Shown in pieces: positions 44,444 through 54,745 of a DNA stretch of 64,000 nucleotides. Made by a program: the position numbers and the translations under genes. The stretch spans positions 124,001 through 188,000 of the forward strand of contig NZ_BMVE01000004.1 in the NCBI RefSeq assembly GCF_014650555.1. The letters run 5' to 3'. A model generated the notes under the pieces. The model saw nothing but the letters and a program-made list of their open reading frames with translations. It was not told where the DNA came from and did no database searches. Each line of letters starts with the position of its first letter. Position 1 is the first letter of the stretch. Origin of the DNA: Streptomyces goshikiensis (GTDB taxonomy: Bacteria > Actinomycetota > Actinomycetes > Streptomycetales > Streptomycetaceae).

Positions 44444-45517
44444 CTACGCCGGCTGGACCGCCTCACCGGCCGATCGGTCCCCCAGCGGCCTGCGCCGCTG
44501 CGCCAGGTCCGTCAGAGCCGGCGGCTGCCAGACCCCGTCCGGGCGGTAGAGGTTCGTGCCGGGCGGGACGATCTCGTCGATCCGGTCGAGGACCGCGTCG
44601 TCGAGCACCAGATCGGCGCCCTTCACCAGGGCCTCCAACTGCTCCATGGTCCGCGGGCCGATGATGACCGAGGTGACCCCCGGGTGCGCCACCGGGAAGG
44701 CGACGGCCAGCTCGGGCAGGGTGCAGCCGATGAAGTCGGCGAGTTCGACGAGCCGCTCCACCGCCTCCAGCTTCGCGACGTTGCCCGGGATCGCCGGATC
44801 GAACCGCGCCGGCGTCAACGCCGCTCGGCCCTGGGTCAGGTCAACGGGCCCGCCGAGCCGGTACTTGCCGCTCAGGAACCCGGAGGCGAGCGGACTCCAG
44901 GTCAGCACACCCATCCCGTACCGCCGCGCGACGGGCAGCACATCGGCCTCGATGCCGCGCGCGAGGATCGAGTACGGCGGCTGCTCGGTCCGGAACCTCG
45001 CCAGCGCCCGCCGCTCGGCGACGTGGTGCGCCTCAACAATGTCCTCGGCGGGGAACGTAGAGCACCCGAAGGCGCGGATCTTCCCGGCCCGCACCAGATC
45101 GCCCAGTACGGACAGCGTCTCCTCGATGTCGGTCGAGTGGTCCGGCCGGTGCACCTGGTAGAGGTCGATCCACTCGGTGTCCAGCCGCCGCAGGCTGTCC
45201 TCGACCGCGCGCACGATCCAACGCCGGGAGTTCCCGCTGCGGTTGCGTCCCTCCCCCATCCGGAAGTGGACCTTGGTCGCGAGGACGACCTCGTCCCGGC
45301 GCCCCTTGAGCGCCTTCCCGACGATCTCCTCGGACTCCCCGGCGGAGTACATGTCCGCGGTGTCGACGAAGTTGATGCCCCGATCGAGGGCGGCGTGGAG
45401 GATCCGCGCGCACTCCGCGTGATCCGGGTTCCCGACCGCCCCGAACATCATCGTGCCCAGGCAGTGGGCGCTCACCTCAATGCCGGTCCCACCGAGATTT
45501 CTATAGCGCATGGTCAT
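44444..45517 (-). CDS. aldo/keto reductase
   Basis: A 357-residue NADPH-dependent TIM-barrel oxidoreductase. The catalytic tetrad is visible: Asp in FVDTADMYS with its Tyr, Lys in VLATKV and His in YQVHRPD. Cofactor residues lie in SVIIGPRTMEQLEA. It belongs to the broad AKR group that reduces small aldehydes or ketones. ATG 45517 is chosen because MTMRYRNLGGTGIEV is the normal start. It lies downstream of thiC on the same strand, separated by a terminator-like hairpin. Confidence 0.92.
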   Translation of the reverse strand: MTMRYRNLGGTGIEVSAHCLGTMMFGAVGNPDHAECARILHAALDRGINFVDTADMYSAGESEEIVGKALKGRRDEVVLATKVHFRMGEGRNRSGNSRRWIVRAVEDSLRRLDTEWIDLYQVHRPDHSTDIEETLSVLGDLVRAGKIRAFGCSTFPAEDIVEAHHVAERRALARFRTEQPPYSILARGIEADVLPVARRYGMGVLTWSPLASGFLSGKYRLGGPVDLTQGRAALTPARFDPAIPGNVAKLEAVERLVELADFIGCTLPELAVAFPVAHPGVTSVIIGPRTMEQLEALVKGADLVLDDAVLDRIDEIVPPGTNLYRPDGVWQPPALTDLAQRRRPLGDRSAGEAVQPA

Positions 45518-45597
45518 GGGCACGCACTGTAGGAGCTGGAGCGCACTCCAGCGCAAGGGCCGCGGGCCGCGCGTCCCGCCCGGGCCCGGGCATGCGG

Positions 45598-45642
45598 GAG
45601 CGCCGCTCCGGGGAGTCCCCTCCACCCCCCGGTGCGGCGCTC
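45598..45642 (-). terminator. terminator after thiC
   Basis: Stem GAGCGCCGC / GCGGCGCTC, with a G/C-rich loop that can itself pair, starts 22 bases past the thiC stop. Confidence 0.72.
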
Positions 45643-45663
45643 ACCGCGCGCATGCCGGCCGGG

Positions 45664-47582
<1,919 letters not shown>

Positions 47583-47663
47583 TTGTGCAAAGGTGCCCCC
47601 ACGCTAGCGTCATCTATGGCGTGCTGAACAGTGGGCCCCCTCATCTCTTGCGATGATCGGGCA

Positions 47664-49043
47664 GTGACGATCTCGCCGCAGCCCCCCATCGAGCACACCG
47701 AACCCTCTGGCCATTCCGGGCACTCGCACCCTGCCCCAGGGGCCGGCCACGGGCACTCCCACAGCCACAGCCACGGCCCGGCGGCCCCCGTCTCGAAGCA
47801 CCTGCGCAAGGTCATCGCCGCCGTGCTGATCCCCTTCGCCGCTGCCGTCGTCATCGGGCTGATGGTGCTCTGGCCGGGCGGCGCTCCCGCCCACGAGCGC
47901 TCGGGAGTGGGCTTCGACCGGCAGACCCAACAGGGCAAGGTGACCGCCCTGGAGCAGGTCGACTGCAAGTCCGTGAACGCCTCGCAGGTGCCGCCCACCG
48001 CCAACGTCTCCACTCCCGAGGGGCGCGAGGCGCGGGCCGCCCAGACCGGCGAGTGCAAGAAGGCGACCATCGAGGTCGTCAGCGGTCCGGAGAAGGGCCG
48101 CACCTTCATCGAGATCGTCCAGCCCGGCGCACCGCGGCAGTTGGCGGACGGCCAGGAGGTGGTGGTGGCGTACGCGCCCGACGCCCCCCGGGACCTCCAG
48201 TACTCAGTGATCGACGTGAACCGCAAGCTCCCGATGGCGGTGCTGGCCGGCATCTTCGCCGTGGCGGTGGTCCTGGTCGGCCGGATGCGCGGGCTGTTCG
48301 CCCTGATCGCGCTCGGCGTCAGCTTCGCCGTGCTGACCCTCTTCATCCTGCCGGCGATCCTGCAGGGCTCGAATCCGCTGGTCGTCGCGGTCGTCGGGGC
48401 CAGCGCCATCATGCTGATCGCCCTGTACATGTGCCACGGGCTGACCGCCCGTACCTCGGTCGCCGTCCTCGGCACGCTCGTCTCGCTGCTGCTGATCGGG
48501 CTGTTGGGCTCGGGGTTCATCGACTGGGCGTTCCTCAGCGGCAACACCGACGACAACACCGGGCTGATCCACGGTCTCTACCCGAACATCGACATGAGCG
48601 GTCTCCTCCTCGCCGGCGTGATCATCGGATCGCTGGGCGTCCTCGACGACGTGACGGTCACCCAGACCTCGGCGGTCTGGGAACTCCGCCAGGCCGACCC
48701 CTCCATGGGGCCCCGGGCCCTGTACCGGGCGGGCATCCGGATCGGCCGCGACCACATCGCGTCGGTGGTCAACACGCTGGTCCTGGCTTACGCGGGCGCG
48801 GCTCTGCCGCTGCTGCTGCTGTTCTCCATCGCCAACAGCAGCGTGGGATCGGTGGCCAACAGCGAGCTGGTCGCGGAGGAGATCGTACGGACGCTCGTGG
48901 GCTCGATCGGCCTGGTGGCCTCGGTCCCGGTGACGACGGCCCTGGCCGCGCTGGTGGTCTCCGCCGACCGGCCGGGATCCCCGGACGCCGCACCGGCCTC
49001 GGGACCGGCCCGCGGCGGCCGGGGCCGGCGGCGCAAGCGCTGA
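47664..49043 (+). CDS. YibE/F-family membrane protein
   Basis: A 459-residue integral membrane protein with one N-terminal helix (about 50-72), an extracytoplasmic domain (about 75-185) and about seven C-terminal helices (about 190-435). The TQTSAVWELR and GSLGVLDDVTVTQ segments are YibE/F signatures. The cytoplasmic N-terminus is strikingly His-rich (GHGHSHSHSHG), suggesting metal binding. The function of the family is not established. GTG 47664 has no clear ribosome site, so a leaderless message is possible. Confidence 0.9.
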   Translation: MTISPQPPIEHTEPSGHSGHSHPAPGAGHGHSHSHSHGPAAPVSKHLRKVIAAVLIPFAAAVVIGLMVLWPGGAPAHERSGVGFDRQTQQGKVTALEQVDCKSVNASQVPPTANVSTPEGREARAAQTGECKKATIEVVSGPEKGRTFIEIVQPGAPRQLADGQEVVVAYAPDAPRDLQYSVIDVNRKLPMAVLAGIFAVAVVLVGRMRGLFALIALGVSFAVLTLFILPAILQGSNPLVVAVVGASAIMLIALYMCHGLTARTSVAVLGTLVSLLLIGLLGSGFIDWAFLSGNTDDNTGLIHGLYPNIDMSGLLLAGVIIGSLGVLDDVTVTQTSAVWELRQADPSMGPRALYRAGIRIGRDHIASVVNTLVLAYAGAALPLLLLFSIANSSVGSVANSELVAEEIVRTLVGSIGLVASVPVTTALAALVVSADRPGSPDAAPASGPARGGRGRRRKR

Positions 49044-49059
49044 CACGGGCCCACCCGCT

Positions 49060-49509
49060 TCAGCCCGCGTTCTGCTCGTTCTGCCGCGACTCGGCGAGGA
49101 TCTTGCAGAGTGCTTCGTCCAGGCTCTCCTCGAAGTCCCCGAGATTGCGCTCCTGACCGAGGGGGACCAGCCGGTCGGTGCGGTCGAGGAACGCGACGAG
49201 GGGCGCCGCGCTCGCGCGGAACAACGCCCGGTCGCAGCCGACCTGGAGACGGATGTGGACATCGGACAGGCCCTCGGGACTGGTGGGCGCGATGTGCACA
49301 TCACCGTCACCACATGGCTTGTTGATGCCGTCGAGGAGGAGTTCCCGGCCGAACGCCCAGGTCACGGGCGCGTCTCCGGGAAGGTGGAAGGTCAGGCGGA
49401 CCGCGTAGGGGTCACGGGCTTCGTACCCGAGTTCCACTGGAATCCGGAACGCGAGCTCCTCGGAAACGAGGAAGCTCATCATGACCTCTGCCTGTACCGA
49501 CTCGCGCAT
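49060..49509 (-). CDS. ssgA: SsgA-like sporulation/cell-division activator (probably SsgA)
   Basis: A 149-residue member of the actinomycete-only SsgA-like protein family. SVQAEVMMSFLVSEEL aligns with the N-terminal strand of SsgB-type proteins, so the ATG at 49509 is preferred over ATG 49479. DPYAVRLTFHL, VTWAFGREL and ALFRASAAPLVAFLDRTD are family signatures. SsgA marks septum sites and, with SsgB, promotes FtsZ localisation in sporulating aerial hyphae. The adjacent upstream ssgR supports the assignment to ssgA rather than another SALP. Confidence 0.94.
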   Translation of the reverse strand: MRESVQAEVMMSFLVSEELAFRIPVELGYEARDPYAVRLTFHLPGDAPVTWAFGRELLLDGINKPCGDGDVHIAPTSPEGLSDVHIRLQVGCDRALFRASAAPLVAFLDRTDRLVPLGQERNLGDFEESLDEALCKILAESRQNEQNAG

Positions 49510-49606
49510 TGCCTACCCCGCTGTAGTGGAAGTGGCCAAGATTGATCCCCCCAGGCTCTCTTGACAAGAGTGGTGGAAGCGCGAGCAGATCACAAGGAGT
49601 GAGTTT

Positions 49607-50377
49607 TCAGATACTGATAGAGAAGGAGAGGGTGCTCAACAGCGCGCCTACTTCACTCCGTAGTCGATCGACTACATACAGCAATCGTTCTTCCTGGTGC
49701 AGTGGTAGAGAAATGGCCATGGTCGCGATGGTGTCCCCGGCGGTGATCGGGATGGCCGCGCACACCGTTCCCAGGGCGTACTCCTGCCGCTCGACCACTG
49801 GCCGGTTCCGCCCCATCGCGGCGATCCGGTTCTCCAAAGAGCGCAGGTCGGCGACTGTGTACGGCGTGATGGCCCCGACCGGATGCCGATCGTAGTGGTC
49901 CTTGCGCGCCCTCTCGTCGAGCTGGCTCAGCAGGCACTGCCCGATGGCGTGCGCGTGGCCGGTCGCGCGGAAATCGGCCCACTCCTCGCAGGCCGGGCCG
50001 TCCGGAGTGTCCGATACGGCGATCAGCTCGATCTCACCCTCGCGGTACGCCGCGAAGTAGACGGGAGCCCCGACCGCGTCGCGGAAGTAAGCGAGCGAGT
50101 CAACGATCATGCTGCGACGTTTCTGCTGGAGCCCCCCGTCGGCGAGCCTTCCGGCGGCGGGACCGAGCACGAAGACTCCGCCCTCCCGGCGCAGGTAGCC
50201 CTCGTGCGTCAGGGTGCGCAGCAGGTGGTACGCGGTGGGAAGCGGGAGCCCGGCTTCGCGCGCCAGTTGCTTCGCCGGGGCTCCCTCGCTGTGGGATCCC
50301 GCCGCTTCGAGCAGTCTCAGCGCCCTCTGCACCGAACCGATCAGGGTCGGCACACCGGCATTGTGAACCGCAGCCAA
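49607..50377 (-). CDS. ssgR: IclR-family activator SsgR
   Basis: A 256-residue IclR-type regulator. The N-terminal winged helix (about 10-75: GSVQRALRLLEAAG, AREAGLPLPTAYHLLRTL) is followed by the effector domain (about 85-250). In S. coelicolor, SsgR activates ssgA directly and both are needed for sporulation. Here ssgR lies immediately upstream of ssgA in the same orientation with a 97-base gap that must hold the ssgA promoter. Start TTG 50377 follows a GGGGGTGA ribosome site; GTG 50353 is the alternative. Confidence 0.93.
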   Translation of the reverse strand: MAAVHNAGVPTLIGSVQRALRLLEAAGSHSEGAPAKQLAREAGLPLPTAYHLLRTLTHEGYLRREGGVFVLGPAAGRLADGGLQQKRRSMIVDSLAYFRDAVGAPVYFAAYREGEIELIAVSDTPDGPACEEWADFRATGHAHAIGQCLLSQLDERARKDHYDRHPVGAITPYTVADLRSLENRIAAMGRNRPVVERQEYALGTVCAAIPITAGDTIATMAISLPLHQEERLLYVVDRLRSEVGALLSTLSFSISI

Positions 50378-50503
50378 AGCTCACCCCCAGGCGTGGCGGC
50401 GGGCCTTGGGGCCCACCCTGCGGGGGCCGCCCCCGCGTATGCCGTGGCTCCTGGGGGCGTACGCGCCAGCTGCTCTGTACAACCGCAGGTCAGGGGCGGT
50501 TTT

Positions 50504-50517
50504 ACCGACTAGTCGGT
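50504..50517. promoter_or_regulatory. perfect 14-base palindrome upstream of ssgR
   Basis: ACCGACTAGTCGGT is a perfect inverted repeat of the size and composition of TetR-family operators. It sits 127 bases upstream of the ssgR start, in the gap between ssgR and the DUF5326-like gene (both on the minus strand). Confidence 0.6.
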
Positions 50518-50565
50518 GCCCAGGGATCGGCACGGATTGCCACTCTATCCACCGATTCCCGGCCC

Positions 50566-50586
50566 GTGAGGGGTTTGGCCCCTCAC
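50566..50586 (-). terminator. terminator after the small membrane protein gene
   Basis: Stem GTGAGGGG / CCCCTCAC with a five-base loop, 47 bases past the stop of the gene at 50633-50866. Confidence 0.65.
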
Positions 50587-50632
50587 GTTCGCTCACCTGG
50601 GTCAATCCCGGTACGGCCCGGACCGGGCCGAA

Positions 50633-50866
50633 CTACCACTCCCCGGAGGAGGACTTCGCGCCGCCACCGGTGAACTTCTTCACCACGAAGATCAGACCGC
50701 CGACGAGCGCGGCGAGCAGCAGCAGCTTGAACACGAATCCGATCAGGGCGCCGATGATGCTGGTGATCACACCGCCGAACACGAAGAGCACGAGCAGCGG
50801 AACAGCGACCCACTTCACCCACCAGGGCATGCCCGCGAATATCTGCCGGATCCCGTCCATGTCCAC
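50633..50866 (-). CDS. small membrane protein (DUF5326-like)
   Basis: A 77-residue protein with two hydrophobic helices (about 17-38 and 41-62), a Trp-rich start (MPWWVKW) and a short Gly/Ser tail. It resembles Streptomyces proteins of the DUF5326 type, whose role is unknown. ATG 50866 has an AGAGG-type ribosome site. Confidence 0.8.
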   Translation of the reverse strand: MDMDGIRQIFAGMPWWVKWVAVPLLVLFVFGGVITSIIGALIGFVFKLLLLAALVGGLIFVVKKFTGGGAKSSSGEW

Positions 50867-51018
50867 AACCTCTTCCTCGTCCGTGACTTCCTGCTCACGA
50901 TGCTAGGAGTCCACCGGTCCGAGCGGGGGCCCGCGAGCCCCCGGAGTCCCCTGATCCGGCCCCTAGGGGGACCGGGGCCGACCCTCACTCCCCGGTACTC
51001 CCCGGCGCCCCGCTCCCC

Positions 51019-51336
51019 TCAGTTCTCCGGCGGGGAGAAGACCACCATCACCTTCAGGTTCTCCGTGATGTGGTGGAACTTGTGGGGCACGCCGGCCGGA
51101 ACGTAGACCACGCTCCCGTTCGCCACCGTCGTCGTCTCCTCCCCGACCGTGATCGAGGCGCGGCCGCTCACGACGAAGTACACCTCGTCCTGACGGTGCG
51201 GCTGCTGGGGGTCGGTCTGCCCCGCGTCGAGCGCGTAGAGGCCGACCGACATGTTCCGCTCCCGCAGGAACTGCAGATAGGCGCCGTCGTTGGCGGCCCG
51301 CTCCGCTTCGAGCTCGTCCAGCCGGAACGCTTTCAT
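51019..51336 (-). CDS. cupin-domain protein
   Basis: A 105-residue single-domain cupin. Metal ligands appear as PHRQDEVYFVVSG (His, Glu) and PHKFHHI (His). Substrate and activity are unknown; small cupins act as isomerases, dioxygenases or binding proteins. It is a single gene, divergent from the holin-like membrane protein. Confidence 0.88.
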   Translation of the reverse strand: MKAFRLDELEAERAANDGAYLQFLRERNMSVGLYALDAGQTDPQQPHRQDEVYFVVSGRASITVGEETTTVANGSVVYVPAGVPHKFHHITENLKVMVVFSPPEN

Positions 51337-51425
51337 CGTCCTTGTGCCCCTTGTGCTCTCTTGTGCCGCGGCATCCGCTGATCTGCCGATGTCCTGCCAG
51401 GATCTTCTCTGCCACGATCAGACAC

Positions 51426-51806
51426 ATGACCAATTTCGTAGTCAAGACGCTCGCCAACGCGGCGGCCCTGGCCGTCGCCGTGTGGCTCCTCGCCGGCATC
51501 ACCCTCGACGACGGCAGCAGCCTGGGCCGCCGCACACTTACCCTGATCCTGGTCGCGCTGGTCTTCGGACTGGTCAACTTCATCGTCAAGCCGGTGGTGA
51601 GACTGCTCTCGCTGCCGTTGTTCATCATCACCCTCGGGCTGTTCACCCTCGTCGTGAACGCCCTGATGCTGCTGCTGACCTCATGGCTGGCCAAGCAGCT
51701 CGACCTCAGCTTCCACGTGGACGGTTTCTGGACCGCCGTCGTCGGCGGCCTGATCATCTCCGTCGTCTCCTGGGCCGTGAACATGGTCCTGCCCGACAAG
51801 GACTGA
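51426..51806 (+). CDS. four-helix membrane protein of the phage-holin-like family (PF04020 type)
   Basis: A 126-residue protein with four membrane helices (about 8-25, 35-53, 60-85 and 98-120); GLVNFIVKPVVRLLSLPL is the family signature. The family was named for holin-like topology but is widespread and chromosomal; no prophage genes are nearby. ATG 51426 is chosen at the start of the first helix. Function unknown. Confidence 0.86.
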   Translation: MTNFVVKTLANAAALAVAVWLLAGITLDDGSSLGRRTLTLILVALVFGLVNFIVKPVVRLLSLPLFIITLGLFTLVVNALMLLLTSWLAKQLDLSFHVDGFWTAVVGGLIISVVSWAVNMVLPDKD

Positions 51807-51873
51807 GCGGGCACCGTGTGGGCCGGCGCCGCTACGCCGTGAAGTCCGCCACGCCGCGAAGGAGCACCTCCCC

Positions 51874-53037
51874 GTGACCGACCGCACCCCAGACCAGGCC
51901 GGCACCGACCGGATCGGCGACGGCACCCGCGCCGTGCGCGCCGGACTGCCCGAGCCCGTCAAGAACGAACCGCCCCTGCCCGGCCCCGTCTTCGCCGCGC
52001 ATTTCCACCTCCCGGGCGACGTCGAGGGCCCGTACACGTACGGCCGCGACACCAACCCCACCTGGACCCTGCTGGAGCGGGCCATCGGGGAGCTGGAGGC
52101 GCCCGGCGCGGACGGCGCGCAGACCGTCGTCTTCGCCTCCGGGATGGCCGCGATCTCCGCCGTCCTCCTCTCCCAGACGCGCACCGGCGACACCGTCGTC
52201 CTCCCCGACGACGGCTACCAGGCGCTGCCCCTGCTCCGGGAGCAGCTGGAGGCCTACGGGGTCCGCGTACGCACCGCCCCGACCGGGAACGACGCCCAGC
52301 TCGGCGCTCTCGAAGGCGCCCGGCTGCTGTGGATCGAGACCCCCTCCAACCCGGGACTCGACGTCTGCGACGTACGCCGCCTGGTCGAGGCCGCCCACGC
52401 CGGCGGCACGCTCGTCGCCGTCGACAACACCCTGGCCACCCCGCTCGGCCAGCGGCCCCTGGAACTCGGCGCCGACTTCTCCGTCGCCAGTGGCACCAAG
52501 GGCCTGACCGGCCACGGTGATCTGCTGCTCGGCTACGTCGTCTGCCGCGACCCCGAGCTCGCCGCGGCCGTCCGCCGCTGGCGCAAGATCGTCGGCGCGA
52601 TCCCGGGTCCCATGGAGGCCTGGCTCGCCCACCGTTCCCTGGCCACCATCCAGCTGCGCGCCCAGCGCCAGTGGGCCAACGCCCTGGCCGTCGCCGAAGC
52701 GCTGGCCGGCCGCGGCGAGGTCACCGGGCTGCGCTACCCGGGGCTGCCCTCGGACCCCTCCCACAAGACCGCCGCCCGGCAGATGGCCGGCTTCGGCTCG
52801 GTCGTCTCTTTCACCCTGCCCGACCGCCGGCACGCGGAACGGTTCATGAGCGCCCTGCGCCTGGTCGAGGACGCCACCAGTTTCGGCGGCGTACGGTCCA
52901 CCGCCGAGCGGCGCGGACGGTGGGGAGGCGACGCGGTGCCGGAGGGGTTCATCCGCTTCTCCGCGGGCGCCGAGGACACCGAGGACCTGGTCAGCGACGT
53001 ACTGCGGGCCCTGGACGCGGCGGGCCCGGCCGGCTGA
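51874..53037 (+). CDS. cystathionine gamma-lyase
   Basis: A 387-residue PLP enzyme of the Cys/Met metabolism family. The Schiff-base lysine is in ASGTKGLTGHG; TYGRDTNPTW and ETPSNPGLDV are family motifs. It cleaves cystathionine to cysteine in the reverse transsulfuration route used by streptomycetes. GTG 51874 has GAAGGAG upstream. An alternative assignment is cystathionine gamma-synthase, but the sequence near the active site fits lyases better. It is followed by a hairpin terminator and a LysR gene. Confidence 0.88.
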   Translation: MTDRTPDQAGTDRIGDGTRAVRAGLPEPVKNEPPLPGPVFAAHFHLPGDVEGPYTYGRDTNPTWTLLERAIGELEAPGADGAQTVVFASGMAAISAVLLSQTRTGDTVVLPDDGYQALPLLREQLEAYGVRVRTAPTGNDAQLGALEGARLLWIETPSNPGLDVCDVRRLVEAAHAGGTLVAVDNTLATPLGQRPLELGADFSVASGTKGLTGHGDLLLGYVVCRDPELAAAVRRWRKIVGAIPGPMEAWLAHRSLATIQLRAQRQWANALAVAEALAGRGEVTGLRYPGLPSDPSHKTAARQMAGFGSVVSFTLPDRRHAERFMSALRLVEDATSFGGVRSTAERRGRWGGDAVPEGFIRFSAGAEDTEDLVSDVLRALDAAGPAG

Positions 53038-53070
53038 CCGGCGGGGCCGCAGGCACCGCGCTCACGCGGA

Positions 53071-53110
53071 CGGGCGATCCGAGCCTCCCCCCTAGTGGCT
53101 CGGACCGCCC
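53071..53110 (+). terminator. terminator after the cystathionine gamma-lyase gene
   Basis: Perfect stem TCCGAGCC / GGCTCGGA, extended by GGGCG / CGCCC, 34 bases past the stop. Confidence 0.65.
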
Positions 53111-53189
53111 CGGGTTCCGCGCGCGAAGAACCACGGGCACAAGGCTAGTTGACCCTCTGTCAGAGTCCAATCACGGTAACGACAGGGGC

Positions 53190-53207
53190 CTATCGACATA
53201 TTTATAG
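53190..53207. promoter_or_regulatory. candidate LysR-box (CTAT-N10-ATAG)
   Basis: An unusually A/T-rich dyad, CTAT-N10-ATAG, lies 29 bases before the lysR start. It fits the T-N11-A type of site bound by LysR proteins for autoregulation. Confidence 0.5.
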
Positions 53208-53235
53208 TTGTAGGCCCCCACCGAGAGGGGCCGAC

Positions 53236-54141
53236 ATGGACCTGGCCCTGCTGCGCACCTTCGTCGCCGTGCACCGGGCGGGCTCGTTCACCCGGGCCGC
53301 CGCACTGCTCGGGCTGTCCCAGCCCGCCGTCACCTCACAGATCCGCACCCTCGAACGCCAGCTGGGCCGACCGCTGTTCCACCGTCGGGCCCGCGGCGTC
53401 ACCCCCACCCCTGTCGGTGACCAGCTCGCCCACAAGGCCGCCCCCCACCTCGACGCGCTGCTGCGCATCACCGAGACCGAGCGGGAGGCCGCCGGCGCGC
53501 CCCGCACCCTGCACATCGCCGGGCCTCCCGAGTTCCTGTCGCTGCGCGTGCTCCCCGCCCTCGCGCCCCTCGTCGGCCAGGGCCACACCCTGCGCACCGT
53601 CCTTCAGGCCGGATCCGAGGAGCTGCTCGACGCACTCGCCGCCGGCCACCACGACCTCATCGCCACCACCACCCGCCCGCGCCGCGCCCTGTTCACCGCC
53701 GCCGCCCTGTGCGACGAGGAGCACGTGCTGGTCGCCGCGCCCTACTGGGCCGCGCTCGTCGACCCCGACCGGCTGCGCGAAAGCGGTCCGACCGCCCTCG
53801 ACGGCATCCCGCTCGTCGAGGTCCACGAATCGCTGCCCCTCGTCACCCGGTACTGGGCCGCCGTCTTCGACACCCGGCCCGACACCCGGCCCGACGCCGC
53901 CACCGTGGTCGCCCCCGACCTGCGCGCCGTGCTGGAATGCGTCCGGGGCGGCGCCGGGCTCGCCGTACTGCCCCGCTACCTGTGCCGGGACGCGCTCGCG
54001 CGCGGCGAGGTCGTCGCCCTGCTGGAGCCGGCCGTACCGCCGCTACGCACCTGGTTCCTCGTCGCCCGCGCCGGAAGCCTGGCCCTCTCCCACGTCTCCC
54101 GCGCTCACGACCGGCTACTGCGCGCCGCCGCGCACTGGTGA
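53236..54141 (+). CDS. LysR-family transcriptional regulator
   Basis: A 301-residue LysR protein. The N-terminal HTH (about 3-62) has LLRTFVAVHRAGSFTRAA and LSQPAVTSQIRTLE, and the effector domain spans about 88-295. ATG 53236 is the normal LysR start (MDLALLRTF). It follows the cystathionine gamma-lyase gene but is separated from it by a terminator and its own candidate operator. The target genes are not evident because no gene diverges from it. Confidence 0.92.
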   Translation: MDLALLRTFVAVHRAGSFTRAAALLGLSQPAVTSQIRTLERQLGRPLFHRRARGVTPTPVGDQLAHKAAPHLDALLRITETEREAAGAPRTLHIAGPPEFLSLRVLPALAPLVGQGHTLRTVLQAGSEELLDALAAGHHDLIATTTRPRRALFTAAALCDEEHVLVAAPYWAALVDPDRLRESGPTALDGIPLVEVHESLPLVTRYWAAVFDTRPDTRPDAATVVAPDLRAVLECVRGGAGLAVLPRYLCRDALARGEVVALLEPAVPPLRTWFLVARAGSLALSHVSRAHDRLLRAAAHW

Positions 54142-54201
54142 GCCCCCCGGTTGTGCGGCCCGGCGCGTTTCAGAAGCGGAGTCCTGGGCCACTCTTCTCC
54201 C

Positions 54202-54681
54202 ATGACCGAACGTCCCGTGGTCAAACGCACCGCCCGCGCGATCCTGCTCGACGGTGACGACCTGATCCTCATCAAGCGCACCAAGCCCGGCGTCGATCCC
54301 TACTGGCTCACCCCCGGCGGGGGAGTGGAGCCCTCGGACGCCACCGTCATCGACGCCCTCCACCGGGAGGTCCACGAAGAACTCGGCGCGAAGATCACCG
54401 ATGTGGTGCCCTGCTTCGTCGACACGATCGAGCACATCGCCGACGGCGGGGTGACCGGTGTGAAGGTGCAGCACTTCTTCGTCTGCCACCTCGAATCGAT
54501 GGACCCCGGCCAACGGCACGGACCCGAGGTCGACCAGCCCGACGGGACCTACGAGATCGTCCGGGTTCCGTTCAGCCGGGTCGGCATCGCCGCCGTCCAT
54601 CTCGTCCCGCTGTCCCTGCGCCACTACCTCGACGGCAACATCGAGGGGGTACGCGCCATGCATGCCCCCGACCTGGGCTGA
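54202..54681 (+). CDS. Nudix hydrolase
   Basis: A 159-residue Nudix protein. The catalytic REVHEELG half of the Nudix box is intact, but the first Glu of Gx5Ex7REUxEExGU is Ala (GVEPSDA then seven residues then REVHEELG). That Glu is less critical than the EE pair, so activity is likely retained. The substrate is unknown. ATG 54202 is the first Met before the conserved strand VKRTARAILLDGD. It converges on the flavohaemoglobin-like gene. Confidence 0.88.
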   Translation: MTERPVVKRTARAILLDGDDLILIKRTKPGVDPYWLTPGGGVEPSDATVIDALHREVHEELGAKITDVVPCFVDTIEHIADGGVTGVKVQHFFVCHLESMDPGQRHGPEVDQPDGTYEIVRVPFSRVGIAAVHLVPLSLRHYLDGNIEGVRAMHAPDLG

Positions 54682-54704
54682 TCCGGGTCCCGACCGCGGT
54701 ACGT

Positions 54705-54733
54705 CTGAGGCCGGCGAAAGCCGTCGGCCTCAG
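54705..54733. terminator. bidirectional terminator
   Basis: Stem CTGAGGCCGGCG / CGTCGGCCTCAG (one wobble pair) between the convergent Nudix and flavohaemoglobin-like genes. Confidence 0.85.
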
Positions 54734-54745
54734 TCCTCGCCGGCC

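Noticed and set aside
51426..51806. Phage holin as sign of a prophage
   Set aside because: The PF04020-type family is a common chromosomal membrane protein, and no other phage gene, integrase or att-like repeat is nearby.
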